64,000 nt of DNA from MPNO01 sp965200535 (GCA_965200535.1 CBDAUF010000001.1:868001-932000); one strand, 5' to 3'; numbered from the stretch's first letter, positions 8,317 through 19,045 are shown. Translations and numbers: made by a program. Notes: generated by a model not told the origin, from the letters alone.

Positions 8317-9663
8317 ATGGCGATGCTGGACTCGGGATCCGCCGGAAGGCTTTCCGGCACGGTGCGGGTCCCAGGCGACAAGTCGATTTCCCACCGCGCC
8401 CTGATCGTGGGTGCCCTCGCCGTCGGCGAGTCGCGCATCGACGGCCTGCTGGAGGGCGAGGACGTGATGGCCACGGCGGCGGCGCTCCGCGCCCTCGGCG
8501 CCTCGGTCGAGCGCCGCGGACCCGGCCGGTGGTCCGTTCGCGGCGCCGGCATCGGCGGGCTTGCCGAGCCCGACACGGTTCTCGATCTCGGCAATTCGGG
8601 CACCGCCGCGCGGCTTCTTCTCGGCGTTCTCGGCACCCATCCCCTTACCGCGTTCGTCACCGGCGATGCCTCGCTCCGGACCCGGCCGATGGGGCGGGTC
8701 GCCGAGCCCCTGCGCAGGATGGGAGCGACGGTCACCGCGCGCGCCGGCGACCTGCTGCCGCTGATGATTGCCGGCGCCAGGGATCCGGCGCCGATCGAAT
8801 ACGCGCTGCCGGTACCTTCGGCCCAGGTCAAGTCGGCGGTTCTGCTCGCCGCACTCAACACGCCGGGCGAGACCACGGTTGTCGAGCCGCGCCCGACGCG
8901 CGACCACAGCGAACTGATGCTGCGCCACTTCGGCGTCGATATTGCCGTTGCCGGTCGCGAAAACGGCCGGGCGATCACGCTCCGCGGTCAGCCCGAGATC
9001 GAGGGGCGCCCGGTGTCGGTTCCGGGGGATCCGTCGTCGGCCGCCTTCCCCGGCGTCGCCGCCCTTCTGGTCCCGGGCTCGGAGGTCAGGATCCCCGATG
9101 TCGGACTCAACCCGACCCGCACCGGGCTGTTCGACTGCCTCGCCGAGATGGGCGCGGAGATGACGGTCGAACGGAAGTCTGCAGAGGCCGGCGAGCCGGT
9201 CGGCGATCTCACTTTCTCCCATCCGGGGCGAAACAGGCTGAGGGCGATCGAGGTGCCCGCCGAACGGGCGCCCCGGATGATCGACGAATATCCCATTCTC
9301 GCGGTGGCCGCCGCGTTCGCCGAAGGCGCGACCCGGATGCACGGCCTGGGCGAGCTTCGGCTCAAGGAAAGCGACCGGCTCGCGGCGATCGTCGGCGGGC
9401 TGCAGGCGGCAGGCGTGTCCGCGGCGGTGGAGGGGGATACGCTGATCGTGGAAGGCGCCTCCCGGCGGCCCGCGGGAGGCGTTGTCATCGACGCGGGGCG
9501 CGACCACAGGATCGCGATGGCGTTTCTCGTTCTCGGCCTCGCCTGCGAACGCCCGGTCAGGGTCGCGGGCAGCGAGACCATCGACACCAGCTTCCCCGGC
9601 TTTGCGTCGGCGATGAACGCGCTCGGCGCGGCCGTCGCCGCGGCGGACGAGGCGGATGGCTGA
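8317..9663 (+). CDS. aroA: 3-phosphoshikimate 1-carboxyvinyltransferase (EPSP synthase, class II type)
   Basis: 448 residues; transfers the enolpyruvyl group of PEP to shikimate-3-phosphate in the chorismate pathway. Conserved stretches include VPGDKSISHRAL, LDLGNSGTAARLLLG, RPMGRVAEPLRRMGA, DEYPILAVAAAFAEG and LRLKESDRL. The four short motifs used to define class II EPSP synthases are all present: G-D-K-S, R-D-H-S-E, S-A-Q-V-K and N-P-T-R. It heads the aroA-cmk-rpsA run and overlaps cmk by 8 bp. ATG at 8317 places the first conserved strand about ten residues in; no strong Shine-Dalgarno is visible. Confidence 0.96.
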   Translation: MAMLDSGSAGRLSGTVRVPGDKSISHRALIVGALAVGESRIDGLLEGEDVMATAAALRALGASVERRGPGRWSVRGAGIGGLAEPDTVLDLGNSGTAARLLLGVLGTHPLTAFVTGDASLRTRPMGRVAEPLRRMGATVTARAGDLLPLMIAGARDPAPIEYALPVPSAQVKSAVLLAALNTPGETTVVEPRPTRDHSELMLRHFGVDIAVAGRENGRAITLRGQPEIEGRPVSVPGDPSSAAFPGVAALLVPGSEVRIPDVGLNPTRTGLFDCLAEMGAEMTVERKSAEAGEPVGDLTFSHPGRNRLRAIEVPAERAPRMIDEYPILAVAAAFAEGATRMHGLGELRLKESDRLAAIVGGLQAAGVSAAVEGDTLIVEGASRRPAGGVVIDAGRDHRIAMAFLVLGLACERPVRVAGSETIDTSFPGFASAMNALGAAVAAADEADG

Positions 9664-10315
9664 GCCGCCCGTCGTCGTGGCCATCGACGGGCCGGCGGCG
9701 AGCGGCAAGGGCACGGTCGCGCGACGCCTCGCCGCGCATCTGGGTTTCGCCCATCTCGACACCGGCCTGCTCTACCGCGCGGTCGCCGGACGGATGATCG
9801 ACGCCGGCGGCGACCCGGCCGACGCCGCCGCGGCGGAGCGGGAGGCGCACGCTCTGTCGGCGGCCGATCTCGCGGGCGAAGGGCTGCGGAGCGAACCGGT
9901 GGCGGCGACGGCGAGCATTGTCGCCGCCCACGCCGGCGTGCGTGCGGCGCTGCTCGGCTTTCAGCGCGGCTTCGCCGCCGGCCCGCCGGACGGCGCTCCC
10001 GGAGCGGTGCTCGACGGCCGCGACATCGGTACAATCGTCTGCCCCGGTGCTGCCGTGAAGATTTTTCTCGAGGCGAGTGTCGCGGTGCGCGCCCGGCGGC
10101 GCGTTCGCGAGTTGCGGGAACGGGGGCCGGGGAGTATATATGCGGCCGTTTTGCGTGATATGGAAGCGCGCGACGTCCGGGATCGATGCCGCGCCGAGGC
10201 ACCGCTGGTGCCTGCCGAAGACGCCTTCGTGATCGACACCTCGACCATGGACGCGGACGAGGTGTTCCGGGAGGCGCTGGCGTATTTCAACGCGCGGATG
10301 ACGCCCCGGATGTAG
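9656..10315 (+). CDS. cmk: (d)CMP kinase
   Basis: 219 residues, standard for cytidylate kinase, which phosphorylates CMP/dCMP with ATP. The P-loop IDGPAASGKGTVARRLA is at residues 8-24, followed by the CMP-binding HLDTGLLYRAVAG and, near the middle, LDGRDIGTIVCPGA; the lid region is RRRVRELRERG. It starts inside the last codons of aroA (8-bp overlap), implying translational coupling, and rpsA follows after 99 bp. The aroA-cmk-rpsA order is widely conserved. Confidence 0.96.
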   Translation: MAEPPVVVAIDGPAASGKGTVARRLAAHLGFAHLDTGLLYRAVAGRMIDAGGDPADAAAAEREAHALSAADLAGEGLRSEPVAATASIVAAHAGVRAALLGFQRGFAAGPPDGAPGAVLDGRDIGTIVCPGAAVKIFLEASVAVRARRRVRELRERGPGSIYAAVLRDMEARDVRDRCRAEAPLVPAEDAFVIDTSTMDADEVFREALAYFNARMTPRM

Positions 10316-10414
10316 CGCCGGCCGGAAGACGCGTTCCGCACGCCGCTTTCGGAGGGTGCCAGCGCCGGGGCGCGAGGCGAAACAGGACCGAGGTCGAACG
10401 AGACAGGAAGGCCC

Positions 10415-12256
10415 ATGTCGAACGAAGCAGCCGCCCATCAGCAGGCGGCAGACATCTCCCCGCAACCGCCGGGGGGAGAGAATTTTGCAAACATGCTCGA
10501 GGATAGCTTTGCCGAGGGCGAGCCGACCGAGGGGTCGGTGATCAGGGGGATCGTGATCAGCATCGAGAACGATTCCGCGCTCGTCGATGTCGGGCTCAAG
10601 TCGGAGGGCCGCGTCGCGCTGAAGGAGTTCGCGGCGCCCGGCCGCGATCCGGAGTTGAAGGTCGGCGACTCCGTCGACGTCTACCTGGAGCGCATGGAGG
10701 ACCGCAACGGCGAAGCCGTGTTGTCCCGCGAGCGGGCGCGCCGCGAGGAGGCCTGGACCCTGCTGGAGAAGGCGTTCGGCGCCAGCGAACGGGTGAGCGG
10801 GACGATCTTCGGGCGGGTCAAGGGCGGCTTCACGGTCGATCTGTCGGGCGCGGTGGCGTTTCTCCCCGGCAGCCAGGTCGATGTGCGCCCGGTCCGCGAT
10901 GTCTCTCCCCTGATGGGGACGCCGCAGCCGTTCCAGATCCTCAAGATGGACCGGCGGCGCGGCAATATTGTCGTTTCGCGCCGCGCGGTCCTCGAGGAAT
11001 CCCGCGCCGAGGCCCGCAACGAGCTTCTCGCCAACCTCAAGGAGCGCCAGATCCTCGAGGGGATCGTCAAAAACATCACCGACTACGGTGCGTTCGTCGA
11101 TCTCGGCGGGGTCGACGGGCTGCTGCACGTCACCGACATCGCCTGGCGCCGGATCAATCATCCGAGCGATGCGCTCTCCATCGGCCAGACCGTCAAGGTG
11201 CAGGTCATCCGCTACAACCCGGAGACCCAGCGCATCTCGCTCGGCATGAAGCAGCTCGAAGCCGATCCGTGGGACGGCGTGCAGCACAAGTACCCGATCG
11301 GCGTCAAGTTTACCGGCAGGGTCAGCAATATCACCGACTACGGGGCTTTCGTCGAACTGGAACCCGGCGTCGAGGGGCTGGTCCATGTCTCCGAGATGAG
11401 CTGGACCAAGAAGAACGTCCATCCCGGCAAGATCGTCTCGACCAGCCAGGAGGTCGAGGTGATGGTGCTCGAGGTCGATCCCAACAAACGCCGGGTCTCG
11501 CTCGGTATCAAGCAATGCCGCGAGAACCCGTGGGACCAGTTCCTCGAAGTCCATCCGGTGGGTTCGATCATCGACGGCGAGGTCAAGAACATCACCGAGT
11601 TCGGTCTGTTCGTCGGCCTCGACAGCGAGATCGACGGGATGGTCCATCTGTCGGATATCGATTGGTCGCGCCCCGGCGAGGAGGCGCTGCGCGACTACCG
11701 GAAAGGCGATCTGGTAAAGGCGAAGGTGCTCGACGTGGATCCCGAGAGGGAGCGCATCTCGCTCGGCATAAAGCAGCTCGAGGACGATCAGTTCGAGATC
11801 GCGATCGAGAACGTCAAGCGCGGCGACGTGGTGACCTGCACGGTCGCCCAGGTGGCCGACAACGGGATCGAGGTCACGGTGGCCGGCGGCCTGTCGGGTT
11901 TCATCCGCCGCGCCGAGCTTTCGCGCGACCGCGCCGAACAGCGTCCGGACCGCTTCGCTGCGGGCGACCGGATCGACGCTCGCGTGACCAATATCGACCG
12001 CCGCGACCGCAAGCTCACGCTGTCGATCAAGGCGCAGGAGGTGGCGGAAGAGAAACAGGTGATGGCCGAGTACGGTTCGTCCGATTCCGGCGCCAGCCTG
12101 GGCGATATCCTCGGCGCCGCGATCAGCCGCGCCAACCGGCAGCGCGCCGAACAGCAGGCGGCCGCCGAGGCCCAGGCCGGATCGGAGGGCGATTCGGATG
12201 CGGCGTCGACGGACGACGGCGCGCAGACCGCCGATGATGCCGGCGAGACCGCCTGA
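10415..12256 (+). CDS. rpsA: 30S ribosomal protein S1
   Basis: 613 residues with six S1 (OB-fold) repeats, roughly 36-105, 122-189, 205-275, 292-362, 379-449 and 465-535. The third and fourth carry repeated N-I-T-D-Y-G-A-F-V and the fifth N-I-T-E-F-G-L-F-V signatures. S1 recruits mRNA to the 30S subunit. The C-terminal 60 residues are rich in Ala, Gln, Glu and Asp and look disordered. An AGGAAG Shine-Dalgarno is centred about 8 nt before the ATG. The 99-bp gap after cmk may hold its own promoter, though none is clear. Confidence 0.97.
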   Translation: MSNEAAAHQQAADISPQPPGGENFANMLEDSFAEGEPTEGSVIRGIVISIENDSALVDVGLKSEGRVALKEFAAPGRDPELKVGDSVDVYLERMEDRNGEAVLSRERARREEAWTLLEKAFGASERVSGTIFGRVKGGFTVDLSGAVAFLPGSQVDVRPVRDVSPLMGTPQPFQILKMDRRRGNIVVSRRAVLEESRAEARNELLANLKERQILEGIVKNITDYGAFVDLGGVDGLLHVTDIAWRRINHPSDALSIGQTVKVQVIRYNPETQRISLGMKQLEADPWDGVQHKYPIGVKFTGRVSNITDYGAFVELEPGVEGLVHVSEMSWTKKNVHPGKIVSTSQEVEVMVLEVDPNKRRVSLGIKQCRENPWDQFLEVHPVGSIIDGEVKNITEFGLFVGLDSEIDGMVHLSDIDWSRPGEEALRDYRKGDLVKAKVLDVDPERERISLGIKQLEDDQFEIAIENVKRGDVVTCTVAQVADNGIEVTVAGGLSGFIRRAELSRDRAEQRPDRFAAGDRIDARVTNIDRRDRKLTLSIKAQEVAEEKQVMAEYGSSDSGASLGDILGAAISRANRQRAEQQAAAEAQAGSEGDSDAASTDDGAQTADDAGETA

Positions 12257-12295
12257 CGGCGGCGCTCTCGCCGGACCCGGAACCCCGGTCCGGAC

Positions 12296-13207
12296 ATGGC
12301 GCTGGACGCGGACTATCTGATCGACCGGCGCCGTCTGAAGCGGCGGCTGTCCTTCTGGCGCGGGATCGGAATCCTTGCCGCTGCACTCGCCGCGATCGCG
12401 GTTTTCGGGCGCTTCGCGGACCCCGGCGGCGGCGACTATATCGCGCGCTACGCCGTCCAGGGGCTCATTGCCGGCGACCGGCTGCGGGATCGTACGCTCG
12501 CCGCGGTCGCCGGGGACGACGACGTCCGGGCCCTGATCGTCGAGATCGACAGCCCCGGCGGCACCGTGGTCGGCGGCGAACGGCTGTACCGTTCGCTGCG
12601 CCAGGTTGCCGACAAGAAGCCGGTGGTGGCGGTGCTCGGCAGTCTCGCGACCTCTGCCGGCTACATGGCCGCGGTCGCTGCGGACCGCCTCGTTGCGAGC
12701 CGCGGCACGATCACCGGATCGATCGGGGTGGTGATGCACACCGCGGACATCTCCGGCCTTCTCGAGAAACTTGGCATCGGCACCGAGACGATCCGCAGCG
12801 GGCCGCTCAAGGCGATGCCGTCGGGCTACGAGGAACTGACCGACGAAGGCAGGAAGGCCATGCAGGCGCTGATCGCCGACAGCCACGCGATGTTTCTCGA
12901 CCTCGTGGCCGGACGGCGCGGGCTGGACGGCAGGGTGCTGGAAAGGGTGGCGGACGGCCGCGTCTTCTCCGGAGGCCAGGCGCTCGACACCGAGCTGGTC
13001 GACGAAATCGGGGGTGAAAGGGAGGCTGTCGCGTGGCTCGAGGCCGAGAAAGGGCTCCCGCCCGGACTCCCGGTTCGCGATGTCGAGAGCGGCGGCAGGT
13101 TCGGCACGCTGCTCGACAGGGCGGCCGCGCTGGGCGCAAGAACCCTTTTCTCCGAACGCCTTACGCTTGACGGTCTGATATCGGTCTGGCACGGTGGAGC
13201 GCGCTGA
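12296..13207 (+). CDS. sppA: Signal peptide peptidase SppA, short form
   Basis: 303 residues, the single-domain SppA type. A basic N-terminus precedes one membrane segment at about 20-38. The S49 peptidase domain follows: EIDSPGGTVVGGE, nucleophile Ser in ATSAGYMAAVAADR and the general-base Lys in SGPLKAMPSGYEELT. It degrades cleaved signal peptides at the inner membrane. It sits between rpsA and ihfB, as in many alphaproteobacteria, with 39 bp before it. Confidence 0.93.
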   Translation: MALDADYLIDRRRLKRRLSFWRGIGILAAALAAIAVFGRFADPGGGDYIARYAVQGLIAGDRLRDRTLAAVAGDDDVRALIVEIDSPGGTVVGGERLYRSLRQVADKKPVVAVLGSLATSAGYMAAVAADRLVASRGTITGSIGVVMHTADISGLLEKLGIGTETIRSGPLKAMPSGYEELTDEGRKAMQALIADSHAMFLDLVAGRRGLDGRVLERVADGRVFSGGQALDTELVDEIGGEREAVAWLEAEKGLPPGLPVRDVESGGRFGTLLDRAAALGARTLFSERLTLDGLISVWHGGAR

Positions 13208-13287
13208 CGGGTCTTGACGATGGCCGTCCTCCGCAGGGGGCGGGAACGGGCCCAACCGAGGCAGAGTGAGTCCGGGAACGGCCGCGG

Positions 13288-13572
13288 ATGACCAAGTCCG
13301 AGTTGATCCAGCGTCTTGCCGACCAGAACCCGAACCTGTTCCGGCGCGATATAGAGCGCATCGTCTCCACCGTCTTCGACGAGATTTCAGATGCACTGCA
13401 CCGCGGCGGCCGCGTCGAGCTGCGCGGCTTCGGGGCCTTTTCCGTCAAGGAGCGCGGGGAGCGCCTGGGCCGCAATCCGCGCACCGGGAAGTCGGTCAAT
13501 GTCGAGAAGAAGTTCGTACCTGTGTTCAAGGCCGGCAAGGACCTGCGCGACCGGCTGAACGAGGACTCCTGA
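13288..13572 (+). CDS. ihfB: Integration host factor subunit beta
   Basis: 94 residues, HU/IHF fold. It begins MTKSELIQRLADQNP and has the DNA-intercalating beta-arm signature GRNPRTGKSVNV at about 63-74. RVELRGFGAFSVKERGERL marks the IHF beta type. It pairs with IHF alpha (not in the window) to bend DNA in replication, recombination and transcription. The 80-bp gap after sppA contains a TTGACG at about 13213 without a matching -10. It is conserved downstream of rpsA/sppA. Confidence 0.94.
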   Translation: MTKSELIQRLADQNPNLFRRDIERIVSTVFDEISDALHRGGRVELRGFGAFSVKERGERLGRNPRTGKSVNVEKKFVPVFKAGKDLRDRLNEDS

Positions 13573-13652
13573 GCCGCAGCGTCGGCCAATCGCGCACCGC
13601 CCGGCCGCTGCAATCGGGTTTGCGGCGCGGTTGGCCGGGGGCGAGATCGTGG

Positions 13653-14030
13653 ATGAAGCTGTTTTACAGGCTGGTATTCATTCCCGTTGCGGCGGCCTTT
13701 GTCGTCTTCGCCATTGCCAACCGTCATCCGGTGACGCTCAACCTGTGGCCGCTCCCGTGGGAAATCGATCTTCCCGTCTATATCGCGGTGCTCGGGACGC
13801 TGGCGGTCGGCATGGCGGCGGGTGCGGCCGCGCAATGGATCACCGACGGCAAGTGGCGCCGCCGGGCGCGTGCAGGAAGACGCAGCACAGCGGCGCTCGA
13901 GCGCCGTCTCACCGTGGCGGAGGCGGCGCGGGAGGCGGGCGACGGAGCGGCGGAGACGGTTGCGACCGCCCCGGAAGCGCCGCCGCCCGCCCGCCGGAGA
14001 CTGTGGTTCGGGCCGGGGCGCGGACGGTGA
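13653..14030 (+). CDS. LapA-family (DUF1049) membrane protein
   Basis: 125 residues with two predicted membrane segments (about 4-22 and 41-63) separated by the short NRHPVTLNLWPLPWEIDLP loop typical of DUF1049/LapA proteins. A basic, alanine-rich cytoplasmic tail follows (RRRARAGRRSTAALERRL, then a Pro-rich end). In E. coli LapA works with LapB in LPS assembly; here no lapB is next to it. It lies between ihfB and trpF, a common alphaproteobacterial position. ATG at 13653 is the first start before the membrane segment. Confidence 0.8.
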   Translation: MKLFYRLVFIPVAAAFVVFAIANRHPVTLNLWPLPWEIDLPVYIAVLGTLAVGMAAGAAAQWITDGKWRRRARAGRRSTAALERRLTVAEAAREAGDGAAETVATAPEAPPPARRRLWFGPGRGR

Positions 14031-14097
14031 GCGGGTTCGCGGGCGGCTTGCCGGCCCGGCGGGAGGACCGCTGCCGCGCCGGCCGGAGGGCCGCGCG

Positions 14098-14745
14098 ATG
14101 ACGGTCCGGGTCAAGATCTGCGGCATCAGGACAACCGCGGTCCTCGAGGCCGCGGTCGCGGGCGGCGCCGACGATATCGGGCTGGTGTTCTTTCCCCGGT
14201 CGCCGCGCAATGTCTCCGTCGACGAGGCGGCCGCCGTGGCGGCCGCCGCGCCGCGCCGGATTACTGTGGTCGGCCTGTTCGTCGACCCGACGGACGAGGC
14301 GCTGGACCGGGTGCTGGCAGCGGCGCGGCTCGACCTCCTGCAGCTTCACGGCAGCGAATCCCCCGAGCGGGTGGCGGCGATCGGGCAGAGAACCGGGAAA
14401 CGGACGATGAAGGCGATCAAGGTCGCGGAGCCTGCCGACATCGATGCCGCCCGATCCTATTGCGGCGCCGCCGACCGTCTCCTGTTCGATGCCAAGGCGC
14501 CGTCGACCGAGGGCCGTTTCATGCCCGGGGGCAACGCGCTGACCTTCGACTGGCGCATGCTGGCCGGGCGGTCCTGGCCCTGCCCGTGGATGCTCTCCGG
14601 CGGCCTGACGCCCGAGACCGTCGCCGCGGCGATCCGCACGAGCGGCGCGCCGGGCGTTGATGTATCTTCCGGCGTCGAAACCGCGCCCGGCGTCAAGGAC
14701 GCCTCCCGGATCGCCGCTTTCATTGCGGCAGCGGCCGGGGCCTGA
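14098..14745 (+). CDS. trpF: Phosphoribosylanthranilate isomerase
   Basis: 215 residues, the usual TrpF length. It begins VKICGIRTT (catalytic Cys), then DIGLVFFPRSPRNVS, LQLHGSE, LLFDAK (catalytic Asp) and the phosphate-binding LSGGLTPETVAAAI and VDVSSGVE. It converts phosphoribosylanthranilate to the ribulose form in tryptophan synthesis. trpB and trpA follow with short or overlapping junctions, giving a trpFBA unit. ATG at 14098 is in frame immediately before the first beta strand. Confidence 0.96.
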   Translation: MTVRVKICGIRTTAVLEAAVAGGADDIGLVFFPRSPRNVSVDEAAAVAAAAPRRITVVGLFVDPTDEALDRVLAAARLDLLQLHGSESPERVAAIGQRTGKRTMKAIKVAEPADIDAARSYCGAADRLLFDAKAPSTEGRFMPGGNALTFDWRMLAGRSWPCPWMLSGGLTPETVAAAIRTSGAPGVDVSSGVETAPGVKDASRIAAFIAAAAGA

Positions 14746-14763
14746 ACGCGCGGCGGGGAGACC

Positions 14764-15971
<1,208 letters not shown>

Positions 15972-15975
<4 letters not shown>

Positions 15976-16820
15976 GCGGCGGGCGCGATCGGATCGCCCG
16001 GCGTTTCGCGGCGCTCGCCGGGCAGGGCCGGGCGGCCTTCGTTCCATTCGTCACCGCGGGCGACCCCGACCGCGAGACCTCGTCTGCCATCCTCGCGGGC
16101 CTGCCGGGATGGGGCGCAGACCTGATCGAACTCGGTATGCCGTTCAGCGACCCCATGGCGGACGGCCCGGCGATACAGGCGGCCGGCGGCCGCGCGCTCT
16201 GCGCCGGCCAGACGATGGCCGACACGCTCGCCATGGTATCGGCCTTCCGCACCGTCGACGTCGAGACGCCCCTGGTCCTGATGGGCTATTTCAACCCGAT
16301 ATACCGTTACGGTGCGGAGGCCTTCGCCGCCGACGCCGGGGCCGCCGGGGTCGACGGGCTGATCGTGGTCGATCTGCCGCCCGAAGAGGACGAGGAACTG
16401 CGCGCGCCGGCGGCGGCGGCGGGGCTCGCCCTGATCCGCCTCGCGGCGCCCACGACCGACGATGCCCGGCTGCGCCGGATCCTCGTCGGTTGCGAGGGTT
16501 TCGTCTACTACGTCTCGGTGACCGGCATCACCGGGACGAAATCGGCAACGACCCGGGATGTCGCGGCCGGGTTGGACCGGATCCGCGCGGCAACCGACCT
16601 GCCGGTCGCGGTCGGGTTCGGTGTCCGCAACCCCGGTCAAGCGGCGGAAATCGCGTCCTTCGCGGACGCGGTCGTAGTGGGCTCGGCAATCGTGCAACGG
16701 ATCGAGCAGGCATCGCGCAGCGGCGCCGATACGGTCGCGGAAGTCGGCGCTCTGGTCCGCGAGCTCGCCCGGGGTGTGCAGGAAGGGCGCGGGCAAGAAA
16801 ACCCGCGATCGGACGAATGA
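15972..16820 (+). CDS. trpA: Tryptophan synthase alpha chain
   Basis: 282 residues starting at a GTG that overlaps the trpB stop. FVPFVTAGDPD, the catalytic Glu in LIELGMPFSDPMADGP with the following Asp, LIVVDLPPEE, and the phosphate-binding VGFGVRNPGQA are all present. It releases indole from indole-3-glycerol phosphate and passes it to the beta chain. Its own TGA overlaps the accD start by 4 bp (ATGA), extending the coupled series trpB-trpA-accD. Confidence 0.97.
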
Positions 16821-17746
16821 ACTGGCTTACCAACATTCCGCCCAAAATCCGGGCGCTGGTGGGGAAGAAGTCGGAGGTTCCGGAGAACCTCTGGGCGAAG
16901 TGCCCGCAATGCGAGCAGATGATCTTTCACCGCGAGCTCGAGGCTGCGCTGAATGTCTGTTCCCATTGCGGCCACCACATGCGTATCGACGCGCGCAAGC
17001 GCATCGACTCGATCCTCGACACGGGCAGCGCGGAAGCGCTCGAACTGATGCCCTCTCCCGCCGATCCGCTCAGGTTTCGCGACCGCAAGCGTTATTCCGA
17101 GCGTCTGCGCGAAAACCGCAGCGCGACCGGCGTGAACGACGCCATCGCCGTCGTCGCGGGGACCCTCGCAGATCAGCCGGTCGTGGTCGCGGCGTTCGAC
17201 TTCCGGTTCATGGGGGGATCGATGGGCGTCGCCGTCGGCAACGGCATCCTCGCCGCGGCGGAGCGCGCCGTCGCCGACAGGGCGGCGCTGATCGTCTTCC
17301 CGTCGTCGGGCGGGGCGCGCATGCAGGAAGGCATTCTGTCGCTGGTGCAGATGCCGCGGACCACCATCGCCATCGAGCGCGTCAAGGAGGCGGGCCTCCC
17401 GTACATTGTCGTCCTGACGGATCCGACGACGGGCGGAGTCTCGGCCTCGTTTGCGATGCTGGGCGACATAGCCATCGCGGAACCGGGCGCGGTGATCGGC
17501 TTCGCGGGCCGACGGGTGATCGAGGAGACGATCCGCGAGACCCTGCCGGACAACTTTCAGCGCGCCGAATATCTTCTCGAGCACGGAATGGTCGATATGG
17601 TGGTTCCGCGCCACGAACTGCGCGGCACGCTGGCCGGTCTGATCGACCTGATAACCAACCCGGTCGCGGCGCCCGGAACGACCGACGATCTGGCCTTGCC
17701 GGTTCGCCCGGCGGCGCTGCCGGCGAGTATCGCGGTTGCGGAGTGA
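16817..17746 (+). CDS. accD: Acetyl-CoA carboxylase carboxyltransferase subunit beta
   Basis: 309 residues. An N-terminal zinc ribbon is formed by C29-x2-C32 (KCPQCEQ) and C48-x2-C51 (VCSHCGHH). The carboxyltransferase core contains FMGGSMGVAVGN, SSGGARMQEGILSL, DPTTGGVSASFAMLGD and GRRVIEETIRETLP. With AccA it transfers CO2 from biotin to acetyl-CoA to give malonyl-CoA. The trpBA-accD-folC order is typical of alphaproteobacteria. folC overlaps its end by 11 bp. Confidence 0.97.
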   Translation: MNWLTNIPPKIRALVGKKSEVPENLWAKCPQCEQMIFHRELEAALNVCSHCGHHMRIDARKRIDSILDTGSAEALELMPSPADPLRFRDRKRYSERLRENRSATGVNDAIAVVAGTLADQPVVVAAFDFRFMGGSMGVAVGNGILAAAERAVADRAALIVFPSSGGARMQEGILSLVQMPRTTIAIERVKEAGLPYIVVLTDPTTGGVSASFAMLGDIAIAEPGAVIGFAGRRVIEETIRETLPDNFQRAEYLLEHGMVDMVVPRHELRGTLAGLIDLITNPVAAPGTTDDLALPVRPAALPASIAVAE

Positions 17747-19022
17747 CGCCGTTCTCGAACGGCTGACCCGACTTCATCCCCGGCTGATCGACCTGGGTCT
17801 CGAGCGGATCGAGCGGTTGCTGGCGGCGCTCGGCCATCCCGAGCGCGCCCTGCCCCCCGTCGTGCACGTGGCCGGCACCAACGGCAAGGGATCGGTGATC
17901 GCCTTCCTGAAGGCGATCTGCGCCGCGGCCGGACTGAGTCCCCATGTCTATGTCTCGCCCCATCTGGTTCGCTTCGAGGAGCGGATCGTCATCCGCGGGC
18001 GACCGATCGACGATGCGGTGCTGGCAGATGCGCTGTCGGAATGCGAGGCGGCGAACGACGGTGCGCCCATCACCTTCTTCGAGATCACCACGGCGGCGGC
18101 GTTCCTCGCCTTCTCCCGCATTCCGGCCGATATCGCGCTGATCGAGACCGGGCTGGGCGGCCGGTTCGATGCGACCAACGTCATCGCCGATCCCGCCCTC
18201 TCGGTAATCACTCCCGTCTCGCGGGACCACGTCCACTTTCTCGGAGAGACCGTCGCAGAGATCGCCTTCGAGAAGGCCGGCATTCTCAAACCCGGAGCCC
18301 CGGCCGTGATCGGGCCGCAAGTCCGGGAGGCGGCTCGCGTCATCGCCACCCGTGCTGCCGAGACCGGCTCGCCCCTGCTCCGCTGCGGTGCGGAATGGCG
18401 CCTCGATGGCCTGCGATACCGCGACGAAGCCGGCATTCTGGAGCTCCCGCCCCCGGGGCTGAACGGCACTCACCAAGTGGAGAACGCCGGGATCGCCGCG
18501 GCGGCGGCGCGCGCCTTGCGCCATCCGATGCTGGACAGCCGGGCGATCGCCGCCGGGATCGCGTCGGCGCACTGGCCCGGACGATTGCAGCGGCTGCAGG
18601 GCGGGCGGCTGTCTGCCGGCCTCGCCCGGCGCCATGAACTCTGGATCGACGGCGGCCATAACCGCGCCGCCGGGAAGGCGCTCGCCCGCGTCGCGGACGG
18701 CTGGTCCGACCGGCCGCTCTATCTGGTGACAGGGCATCTGGCGGCCCGGCCGCCGGAGGATTTTCTCGCACCGCTGGCGGACAAGGCCGCCGGATTCCGC
18801 GGCGTTCCGGTACCGGGAACTCACGCCTGCCATGCTCCGGAAGCCCTCGCCCGGGTCGCGCGCGCGCTCGGCCTCGATGCGCGCGCCTGCCGCGACACCG
18901 CCTCGGCTCTCGACGACATAGGGCGGCGCCATCCCGGACCGGCGCGGATTCTGGTGTGCGGCTCGCTCTACCTAGTGGGCAGCGTGCTGGCCGCCGAGTC
19001 CCCCGACGCCGGGATGCCGTAA
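17736..19022 (+). CDS. folC: Bifunctional dihydrofolate synthase / folylpolyglutamate synthase
   Basis: 428 residues. The ATP-binding loop is HVAGTNGKGSVIAFL at about 46, followed by the Mur-ligase-like TGLGGRFDATN, ITPVSRDHVHFLGET and a C-terminal DGGHNRAAGKAL. It adds glutamate to dihydropteroate and then to folates. The start appears to be the TTG at 17736, which lies within the last codons of accD. No in-frame ATG or GTG precedes the conserved LTRLHPRLIDLGLERIERL, so translation probably depends on coupling to accD. Confidence 0.93.
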   Translation: MRSDAVLERLTRLHPRLIDLGLERIERLLAALGHPERALPPVVHVAGTNGKGSVIAFLKAICAAAGLSPHVYVSPHLVRFEERIVIRGRPIDDAVLADALSECEAANDGAPITFFEITTAAAFLAFSRIPADIALIETGLGGRFDATNVIADPALSVITPVSRDHVHFLGETVAEIAFEKAGILKPGAPAVIGPQVREAARVIATRAAETGSPLLRCGAEWRLDGLRYRDEAGILELPPPGLNGTHQVENAGIAAAAARALRHPMLDSRAIAAGIASAHWPGRLQRLQGGRLSAGLARRHELWIDGGHNRAAGKALARVADGWSDRPLYLVTGHLAARPPEDFLAPLADKAAGFRGVPVPGTHACHAPEALARVARALGLDARACRDTASALDDIGRRHPGPARILVCGSLYLVGSVLAAESPDAGMP

Positions 19023-19026
19023 CCGG

Positions 19027-19045
19027 CTGCCCCGCGTCCGGGCAG
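19027..19045 (+). terminator. Weak hairpin after folC
   Basis: CTGCCC (19027-19032) and GGGCAG (19040-19045) form a 6-bp stem with a 7-nt loop just past the folC stop. No T-run follows, so it would be at best a weak or factor-assisted terminator before polA. Confidence 0.25.

Noticed and set aside
9557..13396. A 1279-codon open frame on the minus strand opposite aroA-cmk-rpsA-sppA-ihfB
   Set aside because: It lies wholly antisense to well-recognised genes, its translation shows no domains, and long antisense frames are expected in GC-rich DNA where stop codons are rare.
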